Assembly (NCBI GenBank): GCA_015689775.1
Contig: WVSR01000001.1
Location: forward strand, 621,501 to 685,500
Direction of reading: 5' to 3'
DNA length: 64,000 nt
Source: Rhodobacterales bacterium LSUCC0387
Lineage (GTDB): Bacteria; Pseudomonadota; Alphaproteobacteria; Rhodobacterales; Rhodobacteraceae
Shown: piece by piece, positions 9,153 to 20,198 of the stretch
How the letters are laid out: every line of letters begins with the position of its first letter
Numbering within the stretch: the stretch's first letter is position 1
Program-made: the position numbers and the translations under genes
The notes under the pieces: generated by a model
Told to the model about the DNA's origin: nothing
The model's input: the letters and a program-made list of their open reading frames with translations, nothing else
Database searches by the model: none

Positions 9153-9728
9153 ATGACCCTGCGTTACGCGACATTGGCAACATCTGCCCTGACCCTAATC
9201 GCGGCACCTGCGTTTGCAGCAGGTGGTGATTATGGCTTTGCGTCTTTCTTCAACACCAATTACGTGGTGCTGATTGGCTTTATCTTGTTCTTGGCGCTGT
9301 TGTTCTATTTCAACGTGCCTGCGATGATCCTCAAGATGTTGGATGATCGCGCGGAAACCATCCGTTCCGAATTGGATGAGGCCCGCAACCTACGGGATGA
9401 GGCTCAAGCCGTTCTGGCGGCCTACGAGCGTAAAAGCCATGAAGGGGCTGAACAATCTCAGCGCATTATTGATCACGCCCGCGAAGAGGCCCGGTTGGCT
9501 GCCGATGCTGCCAAAGAAGACCTTAAGCAATCCATCGCGCGCCGTCTAAAGGCTGCCGAGGAGCAGATCACGAGTGCTGAGGAAAAAGCGACCCATGAAC
9601 TGCGCAACCGTGCCGTGGATGTTGCGATTGCGGCTGCGGCCAAGATTTTAGCCGATAGCACCACTACGACCGAAGCGAACAAGCGCATTGATGCAGCCAT
9701 CGCTGAAGTGGAAAGCCGCCTGCACTAA
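9153..9728 (+). CDS. atpF: F0F1 ATP synthase subunit b (AtpF)
   Basis: A 191-residue stalk subunit. The first 23 residues look like a cleavable signal peptide ending AFAAGG, a feature I recall for Rhodobacterales b subunits. The membrane helix follows (YVVLIGFILFLALLFYF), then a coiled coil with LDDRAETIRSELDEARNLRDEA, the conserved b-subunit dimerisation start. It is the last gene of the F0 operon; F1 genes are not adjacent, as is usual in alphaproteobacteria. Confidence 0.95.
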   Translation: MTLRYATLATSALTLIAAPAFAAGGDYGFASFFNTNYVVLIGFILFLALLFYFNVPAMILKMLDDRAETIRSELDEARNLRDEAQAVLAAYERKSHEGAEQSQRIIDHAREEARLAADAAKEDLKQSIARRLKAAEEQITSAEEKATHELRNRAVDVAIAAAAKILADSTTTTEANKRIDAAIAEVESRLH

Positions 9729-9757
9729 GCTGGTATGCTTAGAAGGCAAAAGTTATG

Positions 9758-9789
9758 AAAAAGGCCTCCTGAGAGGGGCCTTTTTTTTG
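9758..9789 (+). terminator. Intrinsic terminator of the F0 operon
   Basis: AAAAAGGCCTC pairs with GAGGGGCCTTTTT (one G-T wobble) around a short loop and runs into eight T residues at 9781-9788. It ends the atp F0 transcript. Confidence 0.88.
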
Positions 9790-9912
9790 TTGATTATGTG
9801 GCCTGTGTCGCAGATGTCGTTTTCTGTCTTTTTTCGGTCGGGCGGGCGAGGCCGTGCGGCTTGACCTCTGGCAAGAGGGGACAACCACAGATCACGCGCG
9901 GGAGCGGATATC

Positions 9913-12429
9913 ATGAAGACACATGTCAAAGCCTTGGTTGTCGGCGGCGGTGCCGTTGGCGCATCTATTGCCTATCATCTTGCCAAAGTGGGATGGCAGG
10001 ATGTGATGCTGTTGGAGAGGGACGAATTGACCTCTGGCTCGACATGGCACGCGGCTGGACTTTTGCCCTTGTTCAACATGAGCTACGCAACCAGCCATAT
10101 TCACGACTATTCTGTGAAATTCTATAAGACGTTGGAAGAAGAGACAGGCCTCAACGCAGGGTTTGCTGTGGTCGGTAACTTGCGCATGGCGCAGACCGAT
10201 GCACGTATGGATGAGTTCCGTCTTTATGCATCCACCGCTGAGACGGTTGGTATCCCCTACGAGTGGTTGACGCCTGCGCAGATTAAAGACCGCTACCCGC
10301 TTGTGCGTACCGAAGATCTCAAAGGGGCGCTGTTCCACCCGACTGACGGCTATATCAACCCTGCAGACGTGACCCAGGCCATGGCCAAGGGCGCACGCCA
10401 GCGGGGCGTGATCATCGAGCGCAAATGGCAAGTTGATGGCTATGAATGGACAGGCGACGCATGGCGCGTCACCGTCACCAAGATGGTAGAAAAGGGCGGC
10501 AATTTGGTTCCGTCTGAAGAAACCCAAGTGATCACTGCCGAACATGTTGTGACTGCAACAGGAAACCATGCGCAGCGCACAGCGAAATTGTTGGGCATTA
10601 AAATCCCCGCCATCCCAGTCGAGCATCAATATATCGTCACGGAGCCTGATCCAGAACTGGTGGCGTTCCGCCAGAATGGCGCGCCTGAGCATCCCGTTCT
10701 GCGCGATGCAGATGCAAAATGGTATGTGCGCGAAGAACGCGGCGGATGGATCCTAGGGCCCTATGAAGAAGGCGCACCTGCCTGCTTCAAATATGCTGTG
10801 CCCGACAGTTTCCGCGCGGATCTCTTCCCGCTCGATCTGGAGCGGATCGAAGAAGAATATATGTCCATGATCCACCGCATCCCGTCCAGTGAGACAGTGG
10901 GTCTGAAAGACGATTACAATGGCCCGATCTGCTACACGCCGGATGGGAACCCATTGGTTGGCCCTGCGCCTGGTCTGCGGAATATGTGGTTGGCTGAAGG
11001 TTTCAGCTTCGGCATCACTGCGGCAGGTGGTACTGGCTATTACTTGGCGCAGATGATGGTCGAAGGTGAGGCCGAAATCGATATGGCCAGCCTTGACCCC
11101 AAGCGTTACGGCCAAGATTGGATGACGACCGAATATGCCGCGCGCAAAAATGAAGAATGCTATGCGCATGTCTATATTCTGCACCACCCTGACGAAGAGC
11201 GCGAAGCCTGCCGTCCTTTGCGCACAGGCCCTGCCTATGATCGCCAAAAGGCGCTTGGCGCGCAATTTGGCTGTGTGAACGGATTTGAGCGTCCAAATTA
11301 CTACGGCCCCAAAGATGCGCCGTCTCATTTCGACCATGATGCGCGCAGTTTCCGCCGCGGCAGATGGTGGAACTTTGCCCGTGAGGAAGCTGAAGCGATC
11401 CGTAAAACCGCAGGTCTGATTGATGCAACAGCCTTTGCGAAGCATCGTGTGTTCGGGCCTGGGGCGACTGCATTCTTGGATTGGTTTACCTGTAACGCAT
11501 TGCCCAAAGTGGGACGGATTAACCTGACCTATGCGCTGACCGATGCAGGCACGACCCGCACCGAATACACAATCATGCGTATTTCTGAGAATGATTATTA
11601 CCTCGTTTCTGCAGGCGCGTGGGAGGCCTATGACGGAGATTATCTGCGCAAAGCCGAAGAAGATTTCTGGGCCAAAACCCAAAGCACAGGCAATTGGTTT
11701 GCGGTCGATAATGTGACCACGAAATGGGGCGTCTTTGCCCTTGCGGGGCCAACTTCCCGCGCGATCTTGAACGAGCTCGTCCGTGACGCAGAGCCAGAAA
11801 CACGTCTCTCGAACAAGCGTTCACCATGGCTAGCTGTGCGCGACATCGAGCTGGGCATGGTGCCTGTGCGCGCCGCGCGTGTGGCCTACACGGGTGAGTT
11901 GGGTTGGGAATTACACCATCCGATTGAGATGCAAAATCACCTGTGGGATCAACTTATGGCTGCGGGTGAAAAGCATGGGCTTAAGCTGGTTGGTGCGCGT
12001 GCGCAGAACTGGCTGCGTCAGGAGAAATCCTATCGTGCCTTTGGCAATGAGCTCGGCCGTGATGCAACGCCATTGGAGGCGGGCTTGGATCGCTTCGTTG
12101 ATCTCTCAAAGGAGTTCCACGGCAAGCAAGCAATGCTTGATAAGGGTATCCGCTCTAAATGTGTGACACTGTTGATAGACGGGCCGCAGGATGCTGATCC
12201 ATGGGGGCGCGAAGCCTTGTTTGATGGCGAAACCCGTGTTGGGCGTCTGACATCAGGTGGCTATTCTGTGCATTTCGGAAAACAGATCGGCATGGGCTAT
12301 GTGAAACCTGATTATGCGCAGGTTGGGCAAAAGCTGAAAGTGATGATCATGGGCGCGCTTTATGATGCGGAAATTACCGAAGACAGCCCTTATGATCCGA
12401 AGAACGTCACGATCCGCGTGGATGGCTGA
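9913..12429 (+). CDS. FAD-dependent dehydrogenase with GcvT-like C-terminus, dimethylglycine/sarcosine dehydrogenase type
   Basis: An 838-residue two-part enzyme. Residues 1-380 form a DAO-type FAD domain: VVGGGAVGASIAYHLA is the dinucleotide-binding fold, and His46 in SGSTWHAAGL matches the covalent-flavin histidine of dimethylglycine dehydrogenase. Residues of about 430-830 form a GcvT-like aminomethyltransferase region (GELGWELHHP, ARAQNWLRQEKSYRAFG) that in homologues passes the oxidised methyl group to tetrahydrofolate. The probable role is oxidative demethylation in glycine-betaine degradation. It is transcribed alone; a small perfect hairpin, CCTCT-GGCA-AGAGG, lies at 9865-9878. The exact N-methyl substrate is inferred from family only. 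Confidence 0.85.
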   Translation: MKTHVKALVVGGGAVGASIAYHLAKVGWQDVMLLERDELTSGSTWHAAGLLPLFNMSYATSHIHDYSVKFYKTLEEETGLNAGFAVVGNLRMAQTDARMDEFRLYASTAETVGIPYEWLTPAQIKDRYPLVRTEDLKGALFHPTDGYINPADVTQAMAKGARQRGVIIERKWQVDGYEWTGDAWRVTVTKMVEKGGNLVPSEETQVITAEHVVTATGNHAQRTAKLLGIKIPAIPVEHQYIVTEPDPELVAFRQNGAPEHPVLRDADAKWYVREERGGWILGPYEEGAPACFKYAVPDSFRADLFPLDLERIEEEYMSMIHRIPSSETVGLKDDYNGPICYTPDGNPLVGPAPGLRNMWLAEGFSFGITAAGGTGYYLAQMMVEGEAEIDMASLDPKRYGQDWMTTEYAARKNEECYAHVYILHHPDEEREACRPLRTGPAYDRQKALGAQFGCVNGFERPNYYGPKDAPSHFDHDARSFRRGRWWNFAREEAEAIRKTAGLIDATAFAKHRVFGPGATAFLDWFTCNALPKVGRINLTYALTDAGTTRTEYTIMRISENDYYLVSAGAWEAYDGDYLRKAEEDFWAKTQSTGNWFAVDNVTTKWGVFALAGPTSRAILNELVRDAEPETRLSNKRSPWLAVRDIELGMVPVRAARVAYTGELGWELHHPIEMQNHLWDQLMAAGEKHGLKLVGARAQNWLRQEKSYRAFGNELGRDATPLEAGLDRFVDLSKEFHGKQAMLDKGIRSKCVTLLIDGPQDADPWGREALFDGETRVGRLTSGGYSVHFGKQIGMGYVKPDYAQVGQKLKVMIMGALYDAEITEDSPYDPKNVTIRVDG

Positions 12430-12463
12430 TCCAGCCTGATCGAGACGGGGTTCCTCCCGTAAA

Positions 12464-12503
12464 GGCCGTCTGCATCCTTTTGGAGATGCAGGCGGCTTTT
12501 TTG
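12464..12503 (+). terminator. Intrinsic terminator after the GcvT-like dehydrogenase
   Basis: GCCGTCTGCATC (12465-12476) pairs with GATGCAGGCGGC (12485-12496) with one wobble and is followed by TTTTTT. It separates the flavoenzyme from dnaE. Confidence 0.9.
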
Positions 12504-12539
12504 CTTTTCTGCTCGGCGCGCATTTCATAGGTTGGGCTT

Positions 12540-15500
12540 ATGTCAAAGCTTCGATTCATCCATTTGCGCGTGCATAGCGAATATTCGCTGCTTGAAGGGG
12601 CGATGCGGATCAAAGCTTTGCCGCAACTTGTGGCCGATGCGGGCATGCCTGCTGTCGCAGTGACTGACACCAACAACATGTTCTGCGCGCTTGAGTTTTC
12701 CGAATATGCGGTCAAGGCAGGTGTGCAGCCGATATTGGGGTGCCAGATTGATTTGGCCTATGAGGCGGCGGCGCAGGGCGAGAAACCGCGCCCCCCGCGC
12801 GGCATCGTTCTTTTGGTGAAATCGCATCAGGGTTATATGAACCTATTAAAGCTGAATTCGCATTTCTACCTGCGCGGTGATGGCCAAATTCCCCATGTCA
12901 CCCTTGATGAATTGGCGGCGCATAATGAGGGGTTGATCTGTCTTTCTGGTGGCCCTGAGGGGCCGTTTGGCGCGCTGCTTTCTGCAGGGCAAATTGCCAA
13001 AGCCGAAGGATTGATGGCGCGATTGGCTGAGATCTTTGGGGATAGGCTTTATGTTGAATTACAGCGCCACCCCATAGATCAGGGTCTGCCCGAGGCAGAG
13101 GCGCTGAGCGAGCCGCATTTGATTGAAATGGCCTATAAGATGGGCCTGCCCCTTGTGGCGACCAATGACGTCTATTTCCCCAAACCAAAAATGTATGAGG
13201 CGCATGATGCGTTGATCTGCATTGCGAAAGGGGCCTATGTCGATCAACAAGAACCACGCCGTATCCTAACATCTCAGCATTATTTCAAAACCCCCGAAGA
13301 GATGGTGACACTCTTCGCTGATCTGCCCGAGGCGATTGAAAACACGGTCGAGATTGCACAGCGCTGCGCCTATCGCGCGCGCACCCATGACCCAATCTTG
13401 CCGCGCTTTGCCGAGAACGAGGTTGAAGAACTGCGCCGTCAGGCCAATGAAGGCCTGCAAGCCCGCCTTGCGGTGATCCCGCATGCGGCATCAGTTGAGG
13501 AATATCAAAAGCGCCTCGATTTTGAATTGGACATCATCGAGGGGATGGGCTTCCCGGGCTATTTCCTGATCGTGGCCGATTTCATCAAATGGGCTAAGGA
13601 GCATGACATCCCAGTTGGGCCTGGGCGCGGGTCGGGTGCAGGCAGCCTTGTGGCCTATGCCTTGACCATTACCGACCTTGATCCTCTGAGGTACAGCTTG
13701 CTTTTTGAGCGCTTCCTAAATCCTGAACGCGTCTCAATGCCTGATTTCGATATCGACTTCTGCATGGATCGCCGCGAGGAGGTGATCCAATATGTGCAGG
13801 AGAAATATGGCCGCGACCGCGTGGGTCAGATTATCACCTTTGGTGCGCTGTTGTCCAAGGCGGCCGTGCGCGATATTGGGCGAGTTTTGCAAATGCCCTA
13901 TGGTCAGGTGGATCGCCTGTCAAAAATGATCCCTGTTGAGGGGGTTAAACCCGTGAGCATCGAAAAAGCCTTGGCAGATGAGCCGCGCTTGCGCGAGGAG
14001 GCTCAGGCCGAAGAAGTGGTCGCGCGGCTTTTGGATTATGGCCAACAGGTCGAGGGGCTTTTGCGCAATGCCTCAACCCACGCCGCGGGCGTAGTGATCT
14101 GTGACCGCCCGTTGGACGAGTTGGTGCCACTTTACCAAGATCCGCGCTCCGATATGCCTGCGACCCAGTTTAATATGAAATGGGTGGAACCTGCGGGGCT
14201 GGTGAAATTCGATTTTCTTGGTCTGAAAACCCTGACTGTGGTGCAAAATGCGATTGATCTGATCCGTTCATCGGGCCGTGATTTGCATATCGCGCCAGAT
14301 GGGCACGCGCTGTATCAACCGCCTGAGGGGGCAGAAAACCAGATCAACGCGATCCCACTAGATGATGAAGCGACCTATGCGCTTTATGCCTCGGCCAAGA
14401 CGGTTGCGGTGTTTCAGGTAGAAAGCTCGGGCATGATGGATGCCCTGAGGCGTATGCGCCCCACCCGCATTGAAGATATCGTGGCCCTTGTGGCGTTGTA
14501 TCGCCCAGGCCCAATGGAGAATATCCCAACCTATTGCGAGGTGAAAAACGGGATCAAAGAGCGTGCCTCGATCCATCCGTTGATTGATCACATCCTCGAA
14601 GAGACGCAAGGCATTATCGTATATCAAGAACAGGTGATGCAGATTGCGCAGGTCATGGCGGGCTATAGCCTTGGCGGTGCGGATTTGCTGCGCCGCGCCA
14701 TGGGTAAGAAGATCAAAGAGGCCATGGATGCCGAACGCCCGAAATTCGTGGAAGGGGCAAAGACAAATGGGGTTGACAAGGCCAAGGCAGAAGAAGTGTT
14801 CGACCTTCTGGAAAAATTCGCCAATTACGGCTTCAACAAATCGCACGCTGCCGCTTATGCGGTTGTCAGTTATCAAACCGCTTGGCTCAAGGCGAACCAC
14901 CCTGTCGAATTCATGGCTGCGGTGATTAATTGTGATATCCACCTGACGGATAAGCTATCCATCTATAGTCAAGAGGTGGGTCGCCTTGGCATCGAGATCG
15001 TGCCGCCTTGCGTTAATCGCTCGGTTGCTACGTTCTCTGTGTCCGAAGGGCGCGTGGTCTATGGCTTGGGTGGCTTGAAAAATGTCGGTGTCGATGCGAT
15101 GCGCCTGATCGTTGAAGGGCGCGGGGATCAGCCCTTTGCATCGCTCTTTGATTTCGCACGGCGGGTTGATTTGAAACGAGTGGGCAAGCGGCCGCTTGAG
15201 ATGTTGGCGCGCGCAGGCGCCTTTGACGAGCTGGATGTGAACCGCCGCCGCGTGTTTGACAGTTTGGATGCGCTGGTCGCCTATTCTGCTGCAATTCATG
15301 ATCAAAAATCTTCGAACCAGACCTCTCTATTTGGGGAAGGGGGCGATGATTTGCCTGAACCGCGCCTGTCTAATCCGCCAGATTGGTTGCTCAATGAAAG
15401 GCTTTCCCAAGAGCATCAGGCTGTTGGTTTCTATCTATCTGGCCATCCTTTGGATGAATATATGCCAAGCTTGAAACGCTCAGGCTGCTTGTCGTTGCGT

Positions 15501-16034
15501 GAGGTCGAGGCGCGGGTGCAAGGGGGGGCTTTCGTCACCAAATTGGCAGGGGCAGTTGCGGTCAAGCAAGAGCGCAAAAGCCAACGCGGCACTCGCTTTG
15601 CCTTTGTGGGTCTTTCTGATCCAACGGGCCTTTACGAAGTCACAGTGTTCTCTGACCTGCTCGAGTCTGCGCGGCATTTGTTGGAGGCGGGCCAGAATGT
15701 GGTTCTGACCGTTGAGGCCACCTATGAAGCAGAGCAATTAAAACTCCTTGCGCGCGCGGTGCAGCCCATTGATGCGGTGGCCGCACAAGGCGGGGCTACA
15801 GGCTTGAGGGTTTTTGTCGAGGACGCGACCGCTTTGCCGCAATTGGCCAATGTTTTGGGCGAGGCCAAAAAGACCAATGCATCGCGGGTGACGGGCCCAA
15901 TTCAATTATACCTGACAGCCGCCGATCTTCCGGGTGAGGTCGAAGTCCTCTTGGGAGAGGATTACCCCATCAATCCCGCCATCAAAGGGGCGCTGAAATC
16001 TTTGGGCGGTGTCATCGCGGTGGAAGAGGTCTGA
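12540..16034 (+). CDS. dnaE: DNA polymerase III alpha subunit DnaE
   Basis: The replicative polymerase catalytic subunit, 1164 residues, the usual length for DnaE1. The PHP domain occupies about residues 5-280 ([14 protein letters not shown]). The palm contains [15 protein letters not shown] and [13 protein letters not shown], with Asp402 and Asp404 matching the first two catalytic aspartates. [25 protein letters not shown] marks the finger region. An OB fold lies near residues 990-1080 and a C-terminal tau-binding tail follows. The ATG at 12540 matches the family N-terminus. slyX converges on it 3 bp beyond the stop. Confidence 0.98.
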   Translation: MSKLRFIHLRVHSEYSLLEGAMRIKALPQLVADAGMPAVAVTDTNNMFCALEFSEYAVKAGVQPILGCQIDLAYEAAAQGEKPRPPRGIVLLVKSHQGYMNLLKLNSHFYLRGDGQIPHVTLDELAAHNEGLICLSGGPEGPFGALLSAGQIAKAEGLMARLAEIFGDRLYVELQRHPIDQGLPEAEALSEPHLIEMAYKMGLPLVATNDVYFPKPKMYEAHDALICIAKGAYVDQQEPRRILTSQHYFKTPEEMVTLFADLPEAIENTVEIAQRCAYRARTHDPILPRFAENEVEELRRQANEGLQARLAVIPHAASVEEYQKRLDFELDIIEGMGFPGYFLIVADFIKWAKEHDIPVGPGRGSGAGSLVAYALTITDLDPLRYSLLFERFLNPERVSMPDFDIDFCMDRREEVIQYVQEKYGRDRVGQIITFGALLSKAAVRDIGRVLQMPYGQVDRLSKMIPVEGVKPVSIEKALADEPRLREEAQAEEVVARLLDYGQQVEGLLRNASTHAAGVVICDRPLDELVPLYQDPRSDMPATQFNMKWVEPAGLVKFDFLGLKTLTVVQNAIDLIRSSGRDLHIAPDGHALYQPPEGAENQINAIPLDDEATYALYASAKTVAVFQVESSGMMDALRRMRPTRIEDIVALVALYRPGPMENIPTYCEVKNGIKERASIHPLIDHILEETQGIIVYQEQVMQIAQVMAGYSLGGADLLRRAMGKKIKEAMDAERPKFVEGAKTNGVDKAKAEEVFDLLEKFANYGFNKSHAAAYAVVSYQTAWLKANHPVEFMAAVINCDIHLTDKLSIYSQEVGRLGIEIVPPCVNRSVATFSVSEGRVVYGLGGLKNVGVDAMRLIVEGRGDQPFASLFDFARRVDLKRVGKRPLEMLARAGAFDELDVNRRRVFDSLDALVAYSAAIHDQKSSNQTSLFGEGGDDLPEPRLSNPPDWLLNERLSQEHQAVGFYLSGHPLDEYMPSLKRSGCLSLREVEARVQGGAFVTKLAGAVAVKQERKSQRGTRFAFVGLSDPTGLYEVTVFSDLLESARHLLEAGQNVVLTVEATYEAEQLKLLARAVQPIDAVAAQGGATGLRVFVEDATALPQLANVLGEAKKTNASRVTGPIQLYLTAADLPGEVEVLLGEDYPINPAIKGALKSLGGVIAVEEV

Positions 16035-16037
16035 CCC

Positions 16038-16238
16038 TCACCAATGGGGCGGTTTTTGATTGGCGGCGGGCATATCGCCTGCGGCTTCACCATCTGTCTC
16101 ACGCTGCATCAGCATTTCAACACGGGCAGTGAGACGGGTGATTTCCCGATCTTGGCGCGCGACCACCTCCGAGAGGTCATCGACTGTACGGGTGAGATGG
16201 GCCAAATGCATTTCCAAATCATCGCGAGAGGCGCTCAT
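16038..16238 (-). CDS. slyX: SlyX family protein
   Basis: A 66-residue protein, almost entirely a coiled coil (LAHLTRTVDDLSEVVARQDREITRLTARV is split here only to name it: HLTRTVDDLSEVV then ITRLTARVEML), ending PPHW, the conserved C-terminal motif of SlyX. The function of SlyX is not established. It converges on dnaE, and its promoter region is shared with the divergent hisS. Confidence 0.85.
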   Translation of the reverse strand: MSASRDDLEMHLAHLTRTVDDLSEVVARQDREITRLTARVEMLMQRETDGEAAGDMPAANQKPPHW

Positions 16239-16376
16239 GGAGCCTATGATCCTTATCTGTGATCGTGTCAGTACGTTCGGCTCGCAAACTTACCTTTGCA
16301 AGGGCCCCATGACCACCCCTCTCTTGCCCCTTTGACGCGAGGGCGCTACACCACGCGCGAGATCGAGGATATGTTT

Positions 16377-17858
16377 ATGGCAAAAGAGAAAAAACAGCCC
16401 CGCCCTAAGGCAGAGACGCCGCGTGGATTTCGAGATTACTTCGGCGCGGAGGTGTTGGAGCGACAAGAGATGCTCGCCAAAATTGCGGAAACCTATCAGC
16501 GCTATGGCTTCGATCCGCTTGAGACATCTTCCGTGGAAACCGTGGAGGCCTTGGGAAAATTCCTGCCTGACACGGATCGCCCAAATGAGGGCGTTTTTGC
16601 TTGGCAGGAGGAGGAAGACGGCGGTTGGGTTGCGCTGCGCTATGACATGACCGCCCCCTTGGCCCGTGTAGCGGCGCAATATCGTAATGATTTGCCAAGC
16701 CCCTATCGCCGCTACACCTTTGGCCCCGTTTGGCGCAATGAAAAGCCAGGGCCGGGGCGCTTCCGCCAGTTCTACCAATGCGATGCTGATACTGTCGGCG
16801 CGGCCAGCGTTGCAGCAGATGCCGAGATTTGCGCGATGCTGTCGGACACTCTTGAGGCCGTGGGTATTCCGCGTGGCGATTATGTGGTGCGGGTGAATAA
16901 CCGCAAGGTTTTGGACGGGGTTTTGGCGACCATTGGATTGTCACCCGAAGATGAAGCTACCCGCCAAGCTGTGCTGCGCACGATTGATAAATTTGACAAA
17001 GTGGGCCGCGAAGGCGTGGTTCAATTGCTGACCAAGGGCCGCTTAGATGAGTCTGGGGCCTATATTGATGGTGTGAGGCTTGATGCGGCGGCGGCAGATC
17101 AGATCGTGGCATTCCTGTTGGCGCGCGCAGACAGCAATGCTGAGACCTTGGTGATGCTACGCAAGCTGATTGGCAAATCGGCTGTTGGTGAGGCTGGGGT
17201 GGCCGAACTTGAAACCATTGCCACACTTCTTGATGCGCAAGGCTATGGCCCCGACCGCATCGTGATAGACCCTTCGGTGGTGCGTGGCCTTGGCTACTAT
17301 ACTGGCCCCGTGTTTGAGGCGGAATTGACCTTTGAGATTCTGGATGACAAAGGCCGCCCGCGTCAATTTGGGTCTGTTGCAGGCGGCGGACGTTATGACG
17401 ATTTGGTCAAACGCTTTACGGGGCAAGATGTGCCTGCAACGGGTGTGTCCATAGGGGTTGATCGCCTCTTGGCCGCATTGCGCGCCAAAGGGCGGAGCAG
17501 CGGTGAGATGCAGGGGCCTGTCGTAGTGACGGTCATGGATCGTGACCGCATGGCAGATTATCAAGCCATGGCGACTGAGTTGCGCAATGCAGGCATCCGC
17601 GCTGAGGTTTATTTGGGCAACCCCAAGAATTTTGGCAATCAGTTGAAATATGCAGATAAACGCGAAAGCCCTGTTGCGGTCATCCAAGGTTCGGACGAGG
17701 CCGCGCGCGGCTTGGTTCAGATCAAGGATTTGATCCTAGGGGCTGAGATTGCCGCCAATGCAAGCCTCGAGGAATGGAAGGCGCAACCTGCGCAGCGTGA
17801 AGTGGCGCGTGGTGATCTGGTCGCTGAAATTCGCGCCATATTGGAGCGTCAGGTATGA
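16377..17858 (+). CDS. hisS: Histidyl-tRNA synthetase HisS
   Basis: A class II aminoacyl-tRNA synthetase of 493 residues that charges tRNA-His. Motif 2 is seen in [13 protein letters not shown] with [10 protein letters not shown] after it. The histidine-specific signatures are [11 protein letters not shown] and [14 protein letters not shown]. The ATG at 16377 ([10 protein letters not shown]) sits 8 nt after GAGG; the ATG at 16371 is too close, and longer readings lack a site. It overlaps hisZ by 4 nt (ATGA), so hisS-hisZ-hisG form one translationally coupled operon. Confidence 0.96.
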   Translation: MAKEKKQPRPKAETPRGFRDYFGAEVLERQEMLAKIAETYQRYGFDPLETSSVETVEALGKFLPDTDRPNEGVFAWQEEEDGGWVALRYDMTAPLARVAAQYRNDLPSPYRRYTFGPVWRNEKPGPGRFRQFYQCDADTVGAASVAADAEICAMLSDTLEAVGIPRGDYVVRVNNRKVLDGVLATIGLSPEDEATRQAVLRTIDKFDKVGREGVVQLLTKGRLDESGAYIDGVRLDAAAADQIVAFLLARADSNAETLVMLRKLIGKSAVGEAGVAELETIATLLDAQGYGPDRIVIDPSVVRGLGYYTGPVFEAELTFEILDDKGRPRQFGSVAGGGRYDDLVKRFTGQDVPATGVSIGVDRLLAALRAKGRSSGEMQGPVVVTVMDRDRMADYQAMATELRNAGIRAEVYLGNPKNFGNQLKYADKRESPVAVIQGSDEAARGLVQIKDLILGAEIAANASLEEWKAQPAQREVARGDLVAEIRAILERQV

Positions 17859-18967
17859 GCCAAAAAGCGGCTATTCGTTCGGAGGCGGAGCGGTTCTTTG
17901 CGGCTTTTCAAGCCGCGGGTGCCGTGGCCTTTGAGGCCGATCATTTGCTGCCTGCTGACATGCTGCTTGATCTTTATGGCGAAGATATTCGTGCACGGGC
18001 CTATGTCACGCATGACCCCAATCGCGGCGAAATGATGCTGCGACCCGATTTCACCGTGCCCGTGGTACAGCGCCATATGGCGGACGGGGCGGAGCCTGCG
18101 CGTTATAGCTATATGGGCGAGGTTTTCCGCAAACAGGAGGCCAGTCCCGCCCGGGCGAGCGAATATCTGCAAGTGGGATATGAGCTGTTTGATCGTGATG
18201 ACCCTGCGCGCGCAGATGCCGAAGTCTTTGCGCTCTTTGCCGCGTTGCTTGCCCCTTATGGCCTGCGTGCAGTCATAGGCGATATTGGCGTGGTTTTGGC
18301 CGCAATATCTGCTCTTGATACGACCGAGCGACGCAAACGCGCCTTGCGGCGGCATGTGTGGCGACCCCGCCGTTTTCGACGCTTGCTGGATCGCTTTGCA
18401 GGCCGCATTGATGCTCCTGCCACCCGTGCGGCATTGATTGCCCAGATGGTGGTTTCGGCGCCTGAAGCCATGATTGATGCCACCGAAAATTGGAGTGGGC
18501 TGCGCAGCCCTGCCGATGTGTTGCGCCGTATGCGCGCCTTGGCCGAGGATTATGATACGCCCAGTATTTCGGCGACACAGGCCGAAGCCTTGGAGCGGGT
18601 CTTGTCCTTGCGCGAAACTTTGCCAAACGCAGTTGCACACTTGCAGGATTTGAGGGTGGATTTGCCGCAGATCGAGAGCGCTATTTCGGTCCTGTTGCGC
18701 CGCATTGAGGCGCTGTCTGCCGCAGGTGTCGCTGTGGATGACCTGTGGTTCGAGGCCTCCTACGGTCGGACGAATATGGAATATTATGATGGGTTTGTGT
18801 TTGGCTTTTTCAACGAATCTGACCCTCATATGCCCCCCATTGCCACAGGTGGACGCTATGATGCGCTGACGAAAATCTTGGGCAATGGCCGTGAAATTGC
18901 CGCCATAGGTGGGGTCATCCGTCCCGAATTGCTGCAAGGCGTATCGCGCCAAGGGGGCAGCTTATGA
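17855..18967 (+). CDS. hisZ: ATP phosphoribosyltransferase regulatory subunit HisZ
   Basis: A 370-residue HisS paralogue without synthetase activity that joins the short HisG to form the hetero-octameric first enzyme of histidine synthesis and mediates histidine feedback. It retains the class II fold ([29 protein letters not shown]) but lacks the full synthetase histidine-binding signatures. Overlaps with hisS and hisG of 4 nt each support fixed stoichiometry. The short hisG downstream confirms the assignment. Confidence 0.93.
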   Translation: MSQKAAIRSEAERFFAAFQAAGAVAFEADHLLPADMLLDLYGEDIRARAYVTHDPNRGEMMLRPDFTVPVVQRHMADGAEPARYSYMGEVFRKQEASPARASEYLQVGYELFDRDDPARADAEVFALFAALLAPYGLRAVIGDIGVVLAAISALDTTERRKRALRRHVWRPRRFRRLLDRFAGRIDAPATRAALIAQMVVSAPEAMIDATENWSGLRSPADVLRRMRALAEDYDTPSISATQAEALERVLSLRETLPNAVAHLQDLRVDLPQIESAISVLLRRIEALSAAGVAVDDLWFEASYGRTNMEYYDGFVFGFFNESDPHMPPIATGGRYDALTKILGNGREIAAIGGVIRPELLQGVSRQGGSL

Positions 18968-19653
18968 CTTTGCGTATTGCGGTGCCCTCGAAGGGGCGAT
19001 TGATGGAAAAGACCTTTGATTGGTTTGCGGCGCGCGGGGTTGAGATGCGCCGCGCAGGCTCAGAGCGCGATTACGCCGCCGAAGTTTCGGGTGCGGATAT
19101 GCAGTTGATGTTGCTGTCTGCGGGAGAAATTCCGCGCGAAATGGCAGCGGGCCGCATCCATTTGGGCGTGACGGGCACCGATCTTGTGCGTGAAAAAATC
19201 CCTGCATGGGATCAGTCGGTCGAAGAATTGGCCGAGCTGGGATTTGGTTTTGCGGATCTGGTTTTGGCCGTGCCTCAGTGTTGGATTGATGTGGATTGTG
19301 TGGATGATCTTGATGCCGTTGCCGCAGATTTCCGTGAGGCCCATGGGATGCGTCTGCGGATCGCCACGAAATACCATCGTCTTGTGCGGGACTATCTGCG
19401 TGGTGCTGGTGTTGCCGATTATCAATTGGTCGACAGTCAAGGGGCGACTGAGGGCACTGTGGCGCATGGCACGGCGGAATTAATTGCTGATATCACCTCA
19501 ACTGGGGAAACCCTGCGGGCCAATAACCTCAAAATCCTATCAGATGGGATGATCCTGCGCAGTCAAGCGATGCTATTTCGCGCGCGCGGTGCGGATTGGA
19601 CGGATGGTGCCCGCGCAGCCTTGGATGGGCTGAAGGCTAAGCTATCAATTTAA
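18964..19653 (+). CDS. hisG: ATP phosphoribosyltransferase catalytic subunit, short form HisG
   Basis: HisG joins ATP and phosphoribosyl pyrophosphate in the committed step of histidine synthesis. The 229-residue length is the short form that needs HisZ. LRIAVPSKGRL is the N-terminal signature; GVTGTDLVRE and ATKYHRLVRDYL are conserved, and DSQGATEGTVAHGTAELIAD includes the PRPP-binding region. The stop overlaps by 4 nt the stop of the convergent DUF1489 gene. Confidence 0.95.
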   Translation: MTLRIAVPSKGRLMEKTFDWFAARGVEMRRAGSERDYAAEVSGADMQLMLLSAGEIPREMAAGRIHLGVTGTDLVREKIPAWDQSVEELAELGFGFADLVLAVPQCWIDVDCVDDLDAVAADFREAHGMRLRIATKYHRLVRDYLRGAGVADYQLVDSQGATEGTVAHGTAELIADITSTGETLRANNLKILSDGMILRSQAMLFRARGADWTDGARAALDGLKAKLSI

Positions 19654-20081
19654 AGTACGCCGATTTCAGCCAAAGCGGTTTGCAATTCACGCGGCAAATT
19701 TTCTTCTTCTGCGCGATTCGCATTTAAGTCGCGGGGGCTGTCTGCGGGTTTGAGGTAGCGCCATCCTTGAAACGGGCGTTTTGGCGTCGGTGTCACGCGG
19801 GTTACTTCCCGTTCCAAAACGATGCCGCAGCGTCTGATCCCATCGCCGCGATCTACCTCCTCTAGGGTTAAGATCTTTTGGCGGCACAGGATCAATCCTT
19901 TGAACACCCAATAAAGCGATCCGCCTGCAAGAATTTCTGCCTCACGCTTGGGCCACATCCGTGTCACATGGCGCGGCAGGCCCGATGGCCCCAAGGCGCG
20001 CGGGTTCTTTTGCCAGTCCAACAGATCCTGCACCTCTTCGGCGCCGACACATAATTTGACCAAATTTATAGTGCTGCTCAT
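19650..20081 (-). CDS. DUF1489 family protein
   Basis: A 143-residue protein whose start, MSSTINLVKLCVGAEEV, matches my recollection of DUF1489, a family of unknown function common in alphaproteobacteria. It contains HVTRMWPKREAEIL and GGSLYWVFKGLILCRQ, also typical. The ATG at 20081 follows GGGGAAGAG; an upstream reading would add 50 unlikely residues and run into the nrdJ promoter. It converges on hisG with overlapping stops. Confidence 0.85.
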   Translation of the reverse strand: MSSTINLVKLCVGAEEVQDLLDWQKNPRALGPSGLPRHVTRMWPKREAEILAGGSLYWVFKGLILCRQKILTLEEVDRGDGIRRCGIVLEREVTRVTPTPKRPFQGWRYLKPADSPRDLNANRAEEENLPRELQTALAEIGVL

Positions 20082-20136
20082 ATCTCTTCCCCAAAGTCCA
20101 TGAAGGTATGGTATGATGTTTTTCGCAAGGTTCAAG

Positions 20137-20165
20137 TTGACCGCTTGCGCTAAGGTCCCTAGTTT
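20137..20165 (+). promoter_or_regulatory. Candidate nrdJ promoter
   Basis: TTGACC (20137-20142) and TAGTTT (20160-20165) are 17 bp apart, about 34 bp upstream of the nrdJ start codon. The leader is too short to hold a cobalamin riboswitch, so no B12 switch is seen here. Confidence 0.45.
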
Positions 20166-20198
20166 GTGTTTCCCCATCTGATCGTGAAAGTCTGCGCT

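Noticed and set aside
10528-10535. GTGATCAC inside the GcvT-like dehydrogenase gene
   Set aside because: It is a single half-length match in coding sequence, with no second copy 21 bp away and no promoter context, so it is not listed with the operators.
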